The notes below the pieces were generated by a model. It was not told the DNA's origin, made no database searches, and was given only the letters and a program-made list of their open reading frames with translations. Positions 28,832 through 39,041 of a DNA stretch of 64,000 nt are shown here, one piece after another. The DNA comes from Bacillota bacterium (GTDB lineage Bacteria > Bacillota > Sulfobacillia > JAJZIM01), in contig JAJZIM010000006.1 of assembly GCA_021810565.1 (NCBI GenBank), positions 1 to 64,000 on the forward strand, read 5' to 3'. A program made the translations under genes and the position numbers. Position 1 is the first letter of the stretch, and each line of letters begins with the position of its first letter.

Positions 28832-30184
28832 TTAGGGCAGGGGAAAGGGGAAACGCCCCCGCCGTCCCGGTTCCGACACATTCCGCAGCAGCTTTCGGGT
28901 CTGATCGAACTGGCGCAGCAGCCGGTTGACGTCTTGGACCTTGGTCCCGCTGCCCGCGGCGATCCGCTTGCGGCGGCTGCCGTCGATGATCCCCGGCTCC
29001 GAGCGCTCCCGAGGGGTCATGGAGTTGATGATGGCCTCCATGCGGGTGAGCTGGCCCTCATCCACCTGCAGCCCCTTGAGCTTGGCTGCTCCCGGCAGCA
29101 TGGAGACGAACTGGTCCAGGGGACCCATGCGCCGCATCTGGCGCAGCTGGTCCAGGAAGTCCTGGAGGTTCAGTTGGTTCTTGCGCAGCTTGCGCTCCAT
29201 CTCCCTGGCCTGACGCAGATCCACCCCCGCCTGGGCCCGCTCGATCAGGGTGAGCACGTCGCCCATTCCCAGGATCCGCGAGGCCAGCCGGTCGGGGTGG
29301 AACACCTCCAAGGCGTCGGCCTTCTCCCCCGTCCCCACGAACTTGATGGGTTTGCCGGTGACCGCCCGCACGGACAGGGCCGCTCCCCCCCGGGCATCGC
29401 CGTCCAGCTTGGTCAGCACGATGCCGTCGATGCCCAGCCGCCGGTCGAAGGTTTCGGCCACGGCCACCGCCTCCTGGCCGGTCATGGCGTCCACCACCAG
29501 CAGCACCTCGTGGGGACGAAGCTCCCGGCGAAGCTCTGCCAGTTCCTCCATCAGCGCCTCGTCCACCTGCAGCCGCCCGGCGGTATCCACCAGGACCGTG
29601 TCCGACCCCAGCCGGTCAGCCTCCCGCAGCCCGGCCCGGGCCGCGGTCAGGGGCGTGTCTCCCGGACGGGGCAGGAACACCGCCAACTCCAATTGCCTGG
29701 CCAGCGCCGCCAACTGCTCCACCGCGGCGGGACGCTGCAGGTCGGCCGCCACCATCAGCGGCCGCTTGCCCCCCCGCCTGAGGACCAGGGCGAGCTTGGC
29801 GGTAGTCGTGGTCTTGCCCGAGCCCTGCAGCCCCGCCAGCAGCACCACCGTGGGGGGGCGGGGTGACACACTCAGGCCGGAGGCGGCGCCGCCCAAAAGG
29901 GCGATGAGCTCCTCGTGGACGATCTTCACCACCGTCTGGCCCGGGGTCAGGCTCTCCAGAACCTCGCTGCCCACGGCGCGCTCCCGCACCCGGGCCACGA
30001 AGTCCTTCACCACCTTGAAATTGACGTCGGCCTCCAGCAGGGCCAGCCGTACCTCCCGCATGGCCTCCTGCACCTCGGCTTCGCCGAGGCGCCCCCTGCC
30101 CCGCAGGCGGCGGAACACTTCCTGCAGCCGCTCACTCAAGGCCTCGAACAATTTCGCATGCCTCTTTCCGGGCCGACTGGGCAC
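28832..30184 (-). CDS. ffh: signal recognition particle protein
   Basis: GLQGSGKTTTTAKLAL; DTAGRLQVD; C-terminal M domain. Confidence 0.98.
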   Translation of the reverse strand: MPSRPGKRHAKLFEALSERLQEVFRRLRGRGRLGEAEVQEAMREVRLALLEADVNFKVVKDFVARVRERAVGSEVLESLTPGQTVVKIVHEELIALLGGAASGLSVSPRPPTVVLLAGLQGSGKTTTTAKLALVLRRGGKRPLMVAADLQRPAAVEQLAALARQLELAVFLPRPGDTPLTAARAGLREADRLGSDTVLVDTAGRLQVDEALMEELAELRRELRPHEVLLVVDAMTGQEAVAVAETFDRRLGIDGIVLTKLDGDARGGAALSVRAVTGKPIKFVGTGEKADALEVFHPDRLASRILGMGDVLTLIERAQAGVDLRQAREMERKLRKNQLNLQDFLDQLRQMRRMGPLDQFVSMLPGAAKLKGLQVDEGQLTRMEAIINSMTPRERSEPGIIDGSRRKRIAAGSGTKVQDVNRLLRQFDQTRKLLRNVSEPGRRGRFPFPLP

Positions 30185-30358
30185 CGCATTTCAGTCTAAA
30201 CGAGCCCTGGGACGCTGTCAAGAGCGCTCCCGGGCGCATACCCGGCCCCGCCGCGGCCAGACTAAGCATTCAGGAAGATGCAAAGGAACGTTCAAACTTT
30301 GTTTACACCTTCATGATAGAATTGGGGAGAAAACATCTCTCCTGCCGGGAGGTGGACC

Positions 30359-31792
30359 ATGAGCGTCATCACCGCAGCCATCCGCGCTCGGCACCGCCTG
30401 CCCTGGGATCCCTGGGGCGTAGCGGCGGCCTACACCGTCCTCTTCACGGTGTTGTCGGCGCTACGCTACCGCTATTGGATCGCCACGGGCTGGGACCTGG
30501 GCTTCTACCAACAAAGCCTGTGGCAGATCAGCCGGGAGGGCCTGGGCGCCTTCTCCTCCATGGCCGGCTACCCGGTGCTGGCGGACACCGCCTCTTTCGT
30601 CCTGCTCCTTTTGGCCCCCCTGTACCGCTCGGGTGGCGTGTTCCTCCTGCTGCTGGCCCAATCGGCGGCCCTGGGCCTGGGCTACCCGGCTATCCGATAC
30701 ATCGCCCGGGCCATGGGCGTCGGCACCCGACCGGCCCGGCTGCTGGGGCTGATCTACCTGCTCTACCCGGCCCTGTGGGGCGCCAACCTCTACGATTTCC
30801 ACCCCGACGCCCTGGCCGTGCCCCTCTTCTTCGGGGCCGTGCTGGCGGTGGAACGGCGTCGCTGGAGCTGGCTTTTCCCCCTGCTCCTGGCCGCCCTAGC
30901 GGTGAAGGACACGGCCGCCCTGGCGGTGATGGGCCTGGGCTTGGCCCTGCTGCTGCGTCGGCGAACGGGGTGGGGACTGGCTACCGCCCTGCTGGGTGCC
31001 ACCGCCCTCGGTTTCGACGTCTTCTATTTCATCCCCCACCTGCTGCACCAGCCCATGGCCCAGTGGACCACGAACTATGCCAGCTTGGGCCCCACACCGG
31101 CGGCAGGGCTGGCGAACCTCGCCAGCCACCCCTGGATCGCTTTCTCCTGGGTCGCCGAGCGCCACGCCTGGCGCTACCTGGGCTACCTCCTGGGCCCGCT
31201 GCTGGTGGTGCTTTGGGGACGGCGGGCCTGGCGTTCTCCCTACTGGATCCCCGCCGCCCTGATCGCGGAGGTCAACCTCCTGTCCAGCTTCACGCCCCAG
31301 ATCTCCCCCTACAACCAGTTCTCCCTCTTCATCATCCCCTTCGCCTTCGCCGCCGCCCTGGACGCCCTGCGGTCCAGCCCCGTCACCCCCGCCCCCGCGA
31401 CGTCCCGCTGGCTGGCCCTGCCCCTGCTGCTCATGCTGGTGGTGGGCTACCGCGAGGTCCGGTTCCAGGCCGGGATCATCCCCAACAACATCCCGCAGAT
31501 CCAGGCCGCCGCCCGGCTGATCCCCTCCCGCTCACCCCTGGTGGCCCAAAACTACCTCATCCCCCATTTCGCCAACCGTCCCAAGCTGCAGGACACCAAC
31601 ACCCTGCTGCAGAATACGCCGGTTCAGGCCCTCAAACTGCCGCGGGGCACCTACGTCTTCCTGGACACCGCCAGCTCCACCGGCAGCACGCCCTACCAAG
31701 AGCTCCAGCAGCTGGTGACCCGATTGCAGGGGCTGGACCGCGCCCGCTTGCTCTTCGCCTCCCGCGGCGTGCTCCTGTACCGCATCTCCTGA
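30359..31792 (+). CDS. DUF2079 family polytopic membrane protein
   Basis: GWDLGFYQQSLWQISREG...LYDFHPDALAVPLFFGAVLA...; many TM helices. Confidence 0.88.
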   Translation: MSVITAAIRARHRLPWDPWGVAAAYTVLFTVLSALRYRYWIATGWDLGFYQQSLWQISREGLGAFSSMAGYPVLADTASFVLLLLAPLYRSGGVFLLLLAQSAALGLGYPAIRYIARAMGVGTRPARLLGLIYLLYPALWGANLYDFHPDALAVPLFFGAVLAVERRRWSWLFPLLLAALAVKDTAALAVMGLGLALLLRRRTGWGLATALLGATALGFDVFYFIPHLLHQPMAQWTTNYASLGPTPAAGLANLASHPWIAFSWVAERHAWRYLGYLLGPLLVVLWGRRAWRSPYWIPAALIAEVNLLSSFTPQISPYNQFSLFIIPFAFAAALDALRSSPVTPAPATSRWLALPLLLMLVVGYREVRFQAGIIPNNIPQIQAAARLIPSRSPLVAQNYLIPHFANRPKLQDTNTLLQNTPVQALKLPRGTYVFLDTASSTGSTPYQELQQLVTRLQGLDRARLLFASRGVLLYRIS

Positions 31793-31815
31793 AATCTGCG
31801 AATTCGGAAAGGAAG

Positions 31816-33084
31816 ATGCCCATGACGCGTCGTGCACCCCTGGCCGGACTCTCCCTGGTGGCGCTGCTGGCCCTGGCCGGCTGCGGGGCGGCTCCCGCTC
31901 CCGACCGGGCTTTGGGTCCGGCCCTTTGGACCCGTTTCGCCGCCACCCCCGCCAACGACGCGGTGCTGGCCGGCTCCCCCCTGGCGGTGCATTGGCACCA
32001 GTCCCTGAGCGCCGGCCCCGACATGCTGAGTCTTTCCCGCGGGGTGCTCTATGTGGGCGGGATCAACCCGCCCTACGGAGTCTACGCCTACGACGCCCGC
32101 ACCGGGAGCCGGCTTTGGGCCACGCCCCTGCCCAACCAGGTGATGACCACGCCCCTTTATGCCCACGGCCTGATCTTCGTGGGGACGGGCAACAACCAGT
32201 GGACGGATCCGGCGCGTACCTTCGACCTGACGGCCACCGGTCTGGTGCGGGGCACCGGAAACAGCGCCCTGGTGGCCCTCTCGGCCCGCACGGGACGGGT
32301 GAGGTGGCAGATCGCCACCCGGGGCGAGAACATGCCCACCCCGGTGTACCACCACGGGGTGCTGTACGCCGTGGGGGGCGGCGGCCACGTCCGGGCCGTC
32401 GACGCCGGCACCGGCCGGGTGCTGTGGACCTACCCCGTGCCCTCCTACGTCAGCATGTCCTCCCCCACCCTGGTGGGAAACCTGCTGATCTTCGGCGGCG
32501 CCCACCCCTACGCAGTCTACGCCGTGAACATCCGCACCCATCGGCTGGCCTGGTCCACCCCGGTGCCCCAGGCCATCGGCGGGGTGGACGACTGCTCCCC
32601 CGCCGTCTCGGGAGGCGTGGTGGTCACCGAGGCCTCGGTGGGCCGCTGGGGCGGACACCACGTCTCCGACGAACTGATAGCCCTGCGCGCCGCCACCGGG
32701 CAGATCCTCTGGCGGCACACCCTGGGCACCGGCACCACCATGCCCCAGAACATGGAGACCGCGCCTCCGGTGATCCGCTCCGGCGTGGTCTATGCCTCCG
32801 CCCCCGTCACCGCCCGCACCTGGGCCCTGCGCCTGTCCGACGGGCAACCTTTGTGGAATACGGCCACCCGCGCCCCGGTCAAGAGCGCGCCGGTGGTGCA
32901 CGGCAAGGCCTTGTACCTGGCCGACGTCAAGGGCCGGCTCTACCGAATGGACGCCGCCACCGGCCGGATCGCCAGCGTGCAGTCCCTGGGCGGCCTGGTG
33001 GCCAACAACTACCCGGTCCTCGCAGGGCGCACCCTCTTCGTGGCCGACCGCGGCACCGGACTTTGGGCCTTGGCGGTGCCCTGA
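31816..33084 (+). CDS. PQQ-binding-like beta-propeller lipoprotein
   Basis: lipobox LLALAGCG; repeats such as VYAYDARTGSRLWATPLP, VRAVDAGTGRVLWTYPVP, LIALRAATGQILW. Confidence 0.9.
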   Translation: MPMTRRAPLAGLSLVALLALAGCGAAPAPDRALGPALWTRFAATPANDAVLAGSPLAVHWHQSLSAGPDMLSLSRGVLYVGGINPPYGVYAYDARTGSRLWATPLPNQVMTTPLYAHGLIFVGTGNNQWTDPARTFDLTATGLVRGTGNSALVALSARTGRVRWQIATRGENMPTPVYHHGVLYAVGGGGHVRAVDAGTGRVLWTYPVPSYVSMSSPTLVGNLLIFGGAHPYAVYAVNIRTHRLAWSTPVPQAIGGVDDCSPAVSGGVVVTEASVGRWGGHHVSDELIALRAATGQILWRHTLGTGTTMPQNMETAPPVIRSGVVYASAPVTARTWALRLSDGQPLWNTATRAPVKSAPVVHGKALYLADVKGRLYRMDAATGRIASVQSLGGLVANNYPVLAGRTLFVADRGTGLWALAVP

Positions 33085-33266
33085 GCCCTGGGGCCCGCTG
33101 CTTCCCGGAGCCGTGCGGAAATCAGGGGGGCCTCCCGGCGGGCGGAAGGGCCCCCTTGCATTTTATGCCAGCCGATCGGGGGTTCCCGGGCCGCCCAGGA
33201 TGAATTGGGGGTGGGCGGCGATCGGCATCAGCGCGTCAGCCACCGACCGCCAGGGGCCCAAACCGG

Positions 33267-33490
33267 GTGGGCCCCCTGTACGAGGCCTTCCGGGCCCGCC
33301 GCCGGACGGCGGGTCGCCGGCATGCGGATGAGACGGGGTGGAAGATCTTCATGCCGCCGCCCAGCGAGGAAAGCCTTCGCTGGCGGCCATGGGTATTGGC
33401 CGCGGCGGACGTGGTGGTCTCCCACCGGGACCGCTCCCGGGGGCCCAAGGTGCTCAAGGACTTCCGCGGCTTGGAGGGTCCCAACCCGTC
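33267..33490 (+). pseudogene. IS66-type transposase remnant
   Basis: LYEAFRARRRTAGRRHADETGWKIF...WVLAAADVVVSHRDRSRGPKVLKDF resembles IS66 DDE core; no full ORF. Confidence 0.7.
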
Positions 33491-33547
33491 CCGGGGCATC
33501 CCCGCGTGCGACGTGTCCTCCTCCTACCAGACGGAGGACAAAAGGAC

Positions 33548-34030
33548 ATGTCCGCCCGGGTGGCCCTCCTGCGCATGCACCGCGACGGGCTCGTCGTGCT
33601 GCCGGCGCCGCGCCATGAAAACAACAACGGTCGTCGGCGGCCGGCCCTGACGCCGGCTTCGGATCCGGGCCCGGCGGTGGAGGGCACTCCCCGCGATTTG
33701 AGCTGCCTGCGGCTGCGCCTGGTGGTCAACAACGCCCGGTTTGTGATCCTCCCCCGGGCGCGGGTGCGCAACCTGGCCTCCCGGGTGCTGGGGCAACCGG
33801 CCAAGCGGCTGGCGGACGATGGGGAGCGCCGCTACGCCTGCCGTCCGGTGCTGCTGGAGACCTTGGTGGGGCGGGACCGGCGCCGGCGCACCTGCTACCG
33901 GGCGGCCAACCGGATCCGCGCGGGCCGGACCCAGGGCCGGGGCAAGCTCGACCGCTGCAGGGGCACGACCAGCCGGCCAAGGAGACCTTCCTCTATCCCT
34001 TGGTGAACAACTTTCGGGAAGTATTGGCGG
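33548..34030 (+). pseudogene. DruA-like/DUF4338 protein remnant (internal deletion plus 3' frameshift)
   Basis: MSARVALLRMHRDGLVVLPAPR...then LVVNNARFVILPRARVRNLASRVLG...RPVLLETLVGRDRRRRTCYRAANRIRAGRTQGRGKLDR, then frameshift to GHDQPAKETFLYPLVNNFREVL. Confidence 0.75.
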
Positions 34031-34078
34031 GAGGCCCCGAGGGCTTCAGCAAAATGTCGATCCCCGGGCGGGCATGGC

Positions 34079-34996
34079 TCAGGCCGTGCTCCGACCGAAC
34101 AGGGCCGCCGTGAAGTCGTCCCGTCGGAAGTCCTGCAGGTCCTCCGGTCCCTCCCCCAAACCCACCAGCTTCACCGGCAGGGCCAGTTCCCGGCGCACCG
34201 CCAGGACGACGCCGCCCCGGGCGGTGCCGTCCAGCTTGGTCAGCGCCACCCCCGTGACTCCCACCGCCTCCCGGAAAAGGCGCGCCTGCTGCAGGCCGTT
34301 TTGCCCCACGGTGGCGTCCAGCACCAGCAGCACCTCCTGGGGAAAGGCGGCGTCCTCGCGCGCCAGGACGCGTCGGACCTTCTTCAACTCCTCCATCAGG
34401 TTGACCTTGGTGTGCAGCCGTCCCGCCGTGTCCACCAGGAGCACGTCGGCCCCCCGCGCGCGCGCCGCGCGCACGGCGTCGTAGGCCACCGCCGCCGGGT
34501 CGGAGCCATCCTGGCCGCGGACCACGGTGGCCCCGGTGCGCTCTCCCCACACGGACAGCTGCTCCGCCGCCGCCGCCCGAAAGGTGTCCGCCGCCGCCAG
34601 CACCACCTCCTTGCCCTCCCGCCGATAGCGCCAGGCCAACTTGCCGCAGGTGGTGGTCTTGCCGCCGCCGTTCACCCCGACGACCAGGACCACCAGGAGC
34701 CCGCCGGGCTCCTCCCGCATGGCCTCATCCGGCCCGAGGACGGCGCGCACCTCTTCGCCCAGGGCGGGCAGCACCGCGGCGGAATCCTGTCCCCGGCACA
34801 TGCCGTCGCGCACCCGGCCCAACAGCTCCTGGGTAGTGGCCACCCCCACGTCCGCGCCCAGGAGGATCTCCTCCAGCGCTTCGTACAGTTCCTCGTCCAC
34901 GGCCCGGTGTGCCGACACCAGGGCCTTCACCTTGTCCGTCAGCCCCTGTCGGGTGCGGTCGAGGCCCCGGCGGAAACGCTCCAGCATGCCGGCCAA
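34079..34996 (-). CDS. ftsY: signal recognition particle receptor FtsY
   Basis: VVGVNGGGKTTTCGKLAWRYRREGKEVVLAAADTFRAAAAEQL; DTAGRLHTK. Confidence 0.97.
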   Translation of the reverse strand: MAGMLERFRRGLDRTRQGLTDKVKALVSAHRAVDEELYEALEEILLGADVGVATTQELLGRVRDGMCRGQDSAAVLPALGEEVRAVLGPDEAMREEPGGLLVVLVVGVNGGGKTTTCGKLAWRYRREGKEVVLAAADTFRAAAAEQLSVWGERTGATVVRGQDGSDPAAVAYDAVRAARARGADVLLVDTAGRLHTKVNLMEELKKVRRVLAREDAAFPQEVLLVLDATVGQNGLQQARLFREAVGVTGVALTKLDGTARGGVVLAVRRELALPVKLVGLGEGPEDLQDFRRDDFTAALFGRSTA

Positions 34997-35009
34997 AGGG
35001 CGACCCCCT

Positions 35010-38000
35010 TTAAGAAACTTCCTCCAGCCGGATCGAGACCAGGCGCGAGGTGCCCGTCCGATCCATGCTCACTCCCCAGAGGCGGTGGGCCGCCTCCATG
35101 GTGCGGCGCTGGTGGGTGATCACCAGGAATTGCCGCTCGGCGCCGTGCTGCTCCAGGTAGCGGGCGAAGCGCTCACCGTTGGCTTCGTCCAAAGCCGCCT
35201 CCACCTCGTCCAGGAGGTAGAAGGGGCTGGAGCGGGTGCGCACCAGGGCGAAGAGCAGGGCTAGGGCCGCCAGGGCCCTTTCCCCTCCCGACAGCAGGGA
35301 CAGGGCCTGGGGCGGTTTGCCGGCGGGCTGCACCAGGATCTCCATCCCCGCCTCCAGGACGTCTCCCCGCTCCAGGCGCAGGTCGGCGTTGCCCCCGCCG
35401 AACAGCTCGCGGAAGGTGTCCCGGAAATGGGAGCGCACGATGCGCAGCACCTCCTCCAGGCGGCTGCGCATGTTCGCCTCCACCTCCTCCACCACCCCGG
35501 CCAGGGCCCGGCGGCTTTGCTCGATGTCGGACAGCTCCCGCCGCAGCAGGTCGTGGCGCTCCTGGACCCGCTGGCATTCCTCCACCGCGCCGGAATTCAC
35601 CGGGCCCAACTCCTCCAGGGCGGCGGTAAGTTCCCGACAACGCTCACGGTAGGCCGCCGGATCCAGGTCCTCCGGGTAGGTCTCGCCGGCCCCCGCCTCC
35701 TGGAGCCGCTCCCGCGCCGCCCGGGCCGCGGCCGCCACCTCCGCCCGGGCCAGTTCCGCCGTGCGCAAGGCCTCCCGCGCCTCCTCCAAGGAAGCTTCCC
35801 GGCGCGCCTCCCGACGCCGCAGCTGGGCCAACTGGGCCGCCCAGTGCCGACACGCCTCGTCGCGCGCGGCCTCTTCCCCTTCCGTGGCCGCCAATTCCGC
35901 GGCGCACTCGGCCACGGCGGCCTCGGCCCGCCGGGAGCGCTCCTCGTCCTCCCGGGCGGCGACTTCCAGCCGTCCCACCTGATCGGTGGCCGCCGTCGTC
36001 TCGTGGGCCTGTTCCCGGCGCCGCCGCTCCATGCGTTCCACCTGGCCCCCCAGGTCCAAAGCCTCCTGGCGCACGGCCGCCAACTGCATCCGCAACGCGG
36101 CGATCTCCTCCAGCTGCTCCTCCCGCCCGCTGCGCTCGGCATTCAGGTCGCGGCGCAACTGTTCCCGCGCCTCCTCCGCCGCGCGCGCCGCGGCCTCCTC
36201 CCGGACCGCCTGGGCCGCCAATTCCGCCGCCTCCTGTGCCGCCTGCTCCGCCTCCCGCGCCCACAGGTCCTCCTGGGCGGCCAGATCCCCGCCCAGGGCG
36301 GTTTGCTCGCGCACCGCAGCCTCGGCCGATGCCGCCTCCCGGCCCGCAGCGGCTGCGTTCGCCCGCAGCTCGGCACCGTGCCGCTGTGCCGCGGCCTCCT
36401 CCCCCTTCAGGCGGTCGATGGCGGCGCCCAGGGTATCCCGGGCTTGGCGCCAACGCGCCACCTCCCGCTCCCACTCCTTCGCCTGCCGCGCCAGGACCGC
36501 GATCTCCTCCTCCCGCCCCAGAAGCCCCGTGCCCCGCCCCTTCCAGCTTCCTCCCGTCAGGGAACCGGAGGGATGCAAGAGTTCCCCTCCCAGGGTGACC
36601 GCCCGCACGCTCAACCGATCGGCGCGGCTCCAGGCCAGGGCCGCCGCCAGGTCCTCGAACACCGCCACGCGGCCCAACAGCTGCCGACAAACCGGCTCGA
36701 AGCGCTGGGGACAGCCCACCAAATCGGCGGCGACTCCCAGGCAGCCCTCCCCGGGGGCGATCCCGGGCGCGGGTGGAGCCGGCCGCAGCCGGTCCAGGGG
36801 CAGAAAGGTGGCCCGGCCCGCGTCGGCGCGCTTCAAGAAACCCACGGCCGCCTCGGCGTCGGCGATGCGCTCCACCACGATATGCTGCACCGCCGGACCC
36901 AGGGCGACCTCCACCGCCAAGCGGTAGGCGGCGGGCACCTGCAGCAGTTGGGCCACCACTCCCAGAATCCCGGTAAGCTTGCCCTGCTGGGCCGCGCGCA
37001 GCACCGCCTGGACCCCCTGGCCGTAGCCGGCCAGCCGCTGCGTCAACTCCACCAGGGCCTCCCGGCGGCTGTCGGCGCCCCGCAGCTTGCTCTGGGCCGC
37101 CTCCAACTCCCCCGCGGCCTGCCCCAACTCCGCTTCCGCCTGCCGCCGCTCTTGGGCCAAGTCACGGCCTAGCGCCTCGGCCGCCGCCGCCGCCTCCTCC
37201 AGCCGGGCCTGTTCGCGGCGCACCCGCTCCAACTCCCGCCGAGACTCCTCGGCCCGGGCCTGGGCCCCCCGGGCCTGTTCCCGCACCCGGGTCAGCTCCT
37301 GCACCGCCCGGGAACGATCCCGCTCACGCTCGCCGCCCCGGTTGCGCGTCCGGGCCGCCTCCCGCTCCGCCTCGATGATGCGCGTCTTGAGCTCTTCCAA
37401 TTCCTCCTCGCGGCCCGCAAGCTTGCCTGCCGCGCTCGCAAGCTCCCGCTCCCGCGCGGCGATCTGCTCCTCGAGGCTGCTCCCCCGTTCCTCCACCGCC
37501 GTCAGACGCGCCCTCAGCTCCTCGAAGGCCGCGGTCAGCTCCCCGGCGGACCGCTCCGCCTCGGCCAGGCGCCGCCGGGCCTGGGCCGCCTCGCGACGCC
37601 AGCCGGCCGCCCCCTCCGCGGCAGTCTGCGCGCGCACCCGCTCGGTGTCCATCCGGGCGCGCAGCGCCTCCCGCGCCTGGCGCAGCTCCTCCAACTGCCG
37701 CTGGGCGAGGGCCAACTGCTCCTCCGCCTCGTGCTGGCGCACGCGGGATTGCGCCGCGCGGGCTTGCAGCTCCTCCAGACCCTCGGCCAGGCGGCGCGCC
37801 TGGGCCGCGGCTTGGGCCAGCCGGTTCTCGGCCGACGCCGCCTCCCATCCCAGCAGGGCCTTTTCCCGCCGGTCCAGCTCCTCCCGCAGCGCCTGCTGCT
37901 CGCGGGCGCGCTGTGCCTCCCGGGCCAGGGGGACCAGTTGCAACTCCAACTCCGCCAACAGGTCCGCCACCCGGCGGGCGCTGTGGTCACACTCCGCGAG

Positions 38001-38546
38001 CCTGCCCCGAGCCTCCTCTTGACGTTGCTTGAAGCGCAGGATCCCCGCCGCGTCCTCCAGGAGGTGGCGGCGCTCCTCCGGCCTGGCGTTCAGGACCTCC
38101 TCCACCTGCCCCTGGCCGATGATGGCCAACCCGTCCCTAAGACCCGTGTCCAGAAACAGGGCCACCACGTCCCGCAGGCGGCAGGGAACCCGGTTCAGGA
38201 GATACTCACTGTCCCCGGCGCGGAACAGGCGCCGCGTGACGGTGACCTCCGCGAAATCCACCGGCAGTGACCCGTCGCGGTTGTCGAAGGTCAGGGCGAC
38301 CTCCGCCATGCCGGCCTGACGGCGCGCCCCCACGCCCGTGTATAGCACGTCCGCCATGCGGCTGGAGCGCAACTGACCCGGCCGTTGTTCCCCCAGGACC
38401 CAGCGGATGGCCTCCGACAGGTTGCTCTTGCCGCTGCCGTTGGGGCCCACCACCGCGGTGATGCCGTGCCCCAGCTCCAGGCACACCCGTTCTCCGAAAG
38501 ACTTGAAGCCTTGCGCTTCCAAACGTTTGAGGTACAGCCGCATCAC
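35010..38546 (-). CDS. smc: chromosome segregation protein SMC
   Basis: VVGPNGSGKSNLSEAIRWVLGEQ; long coiled coils and hinge; LLSGGERALAALALLFAL. Confidence 0.98.
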   Translation of the reverse strand: MMRLYLKRLEAQGFKSFGERVCLELGHGITAVVGPNGSGKSNLSEAIRWVLGEQRPGQLRSSRMADVLYTGVGARRQAGMAEVALTFDNRDGSLPVDFAEVTVTRRLFRAGDSEYLLNRVPCRLRDVVALFLDTGLRDGLAIIGQGQVEEVLNARPEERRHLLEDAAGILRFKQRQEEARGRLAECDHSARRVADLLAELELQLVPLAREAQRAREQQALREELDRREKALLGWEAASAENRLAQAAAQARRLAEGLEELQARAAQSRVRQHEAEEQLALAQRQLEELRQAREALRARMDTERVRAQTAAEGAAGWRREAAQARRRLAEAERSAGELTAAFEELRARLTAVEERGSSLEEQIAARERELASAAGKLAGREEELEELKTRIIEAEREAARTRNRGGERERDRSRAVQELTRVREQARGAQARAEESRRELERVRREQARLEEAAAAAEALGRDLAQERRQAEAELGQAAGELEAAQSKLRGADSRREALVELTQRLAGYGQGVQAVLRAAQQGKLTGILGVVAQLLQVPAAYRLAVEVALGPAVQHIVVERIADAEAAVGFLKRADAGRATFLPLDRLRPAPPAPGIAPGEGCLGVAADLVGCPQRFEPVCRQLLGRVAVFEDLAAALAWSRADRLSVRAVTLGGELLHPSGSLTGGSWKGRGTGLLGREEEIAVLARQAKEWEREVARWRQARDTLGAAIDRLKGEEAAAQRHGAELRANAAAAGREAASAEAAVREQTALGGDLAAQEDLWAREAEQAAQEAAELAAQAVREEAAARAAEEAREQLRRDLNAERSGREEQLEEIAALRMQLAAVRQEALDLGGQVERMERRRREQAHETTAATDQVGRLEVAAREDEERSRRAEAAVAECAAELAATEGEEAARDEACRHWAAQLAQLRRREARREASLEEAREALRTAELARAEVAAAARAARERLQEAGAGETYPEDLDPAAYRERCRELTAALEELGPVNSGAVEECQRVQERHDLLRRELSDIEQSRRALAGVVEEVEANMRSRLEEVLRIVRSHFRDTFRELFGGGNADLRLERGDVLEAGMEILVQPAGKPPQALSLLSGGERALAALALLFALVRTRSSPFYLLDEVEAALDEANGERFARYLEQHGAERQFLVITHQRRTMEAAHRLWGVSMDRTGTSRLVSIRLEEVS

Positions 38547-38567
38547 CTTTGGCCCAGCTCCCTTGCC

Positions 38568-38828
38568 TCAGCGTGGCCCTACCAGGAACTTGATGGCCGT
38601 GCGCTCCTCCCCGTCGATGTCGATCTCGGCGAAGGCCGGCACCGCCACCAGGTCGATCCCGTTGGGGGCCACGAAGCCCCGGGCGATGGCGATGGCCTTG
38701 ACCGCCTGGTTAACCGCTCCGGCCCCCACCGCCTGCAGCTCCGCCGCGCCCTTCTCCCGGAGCACCGCCGCCAGGGCTCCCGCGACCGCCTTTGGTTTAG
38801 ACTGGGCTGAAACCTTGAGGATTTCCAC
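38568..38828 (-). CDS. spoVS: stage V sporulation protein S
   Basis: VEILKVSAQSKPKAVAGALAAVLREKGAAELQAVGAGAVNQAVKAIAIARGFVAPNGIDL. Confidence 0.96.
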   Translation of the reverse strand: MEILKVSAQSKPKAVAGALAAVLREKGAAELQAVGAGAVNQAVKAIAIARGFVAPNGIDLVAVPAFAEIDIDGEERTAIKFLVGPR

Positions 38829-39041
38829 GCTGCAGCGCCTCCCTCGTAGAAAGTGGTATGAAAGCTGGCGGAACACCTACCCTAAATCTATTCTCCTTCT
38901 ACCTAGCAATTCCTGCCGCACCGCCCATACTACATCCCAAGGGTAGCGGCGGGCGCAAGTATACCCGCTAATGGTAAAGGCGCGGGATGCCCCACGTGGT
39001 AAGTTATACCGTGAAGGCTCGGTGCGCGAGGAGGTCGCCCT

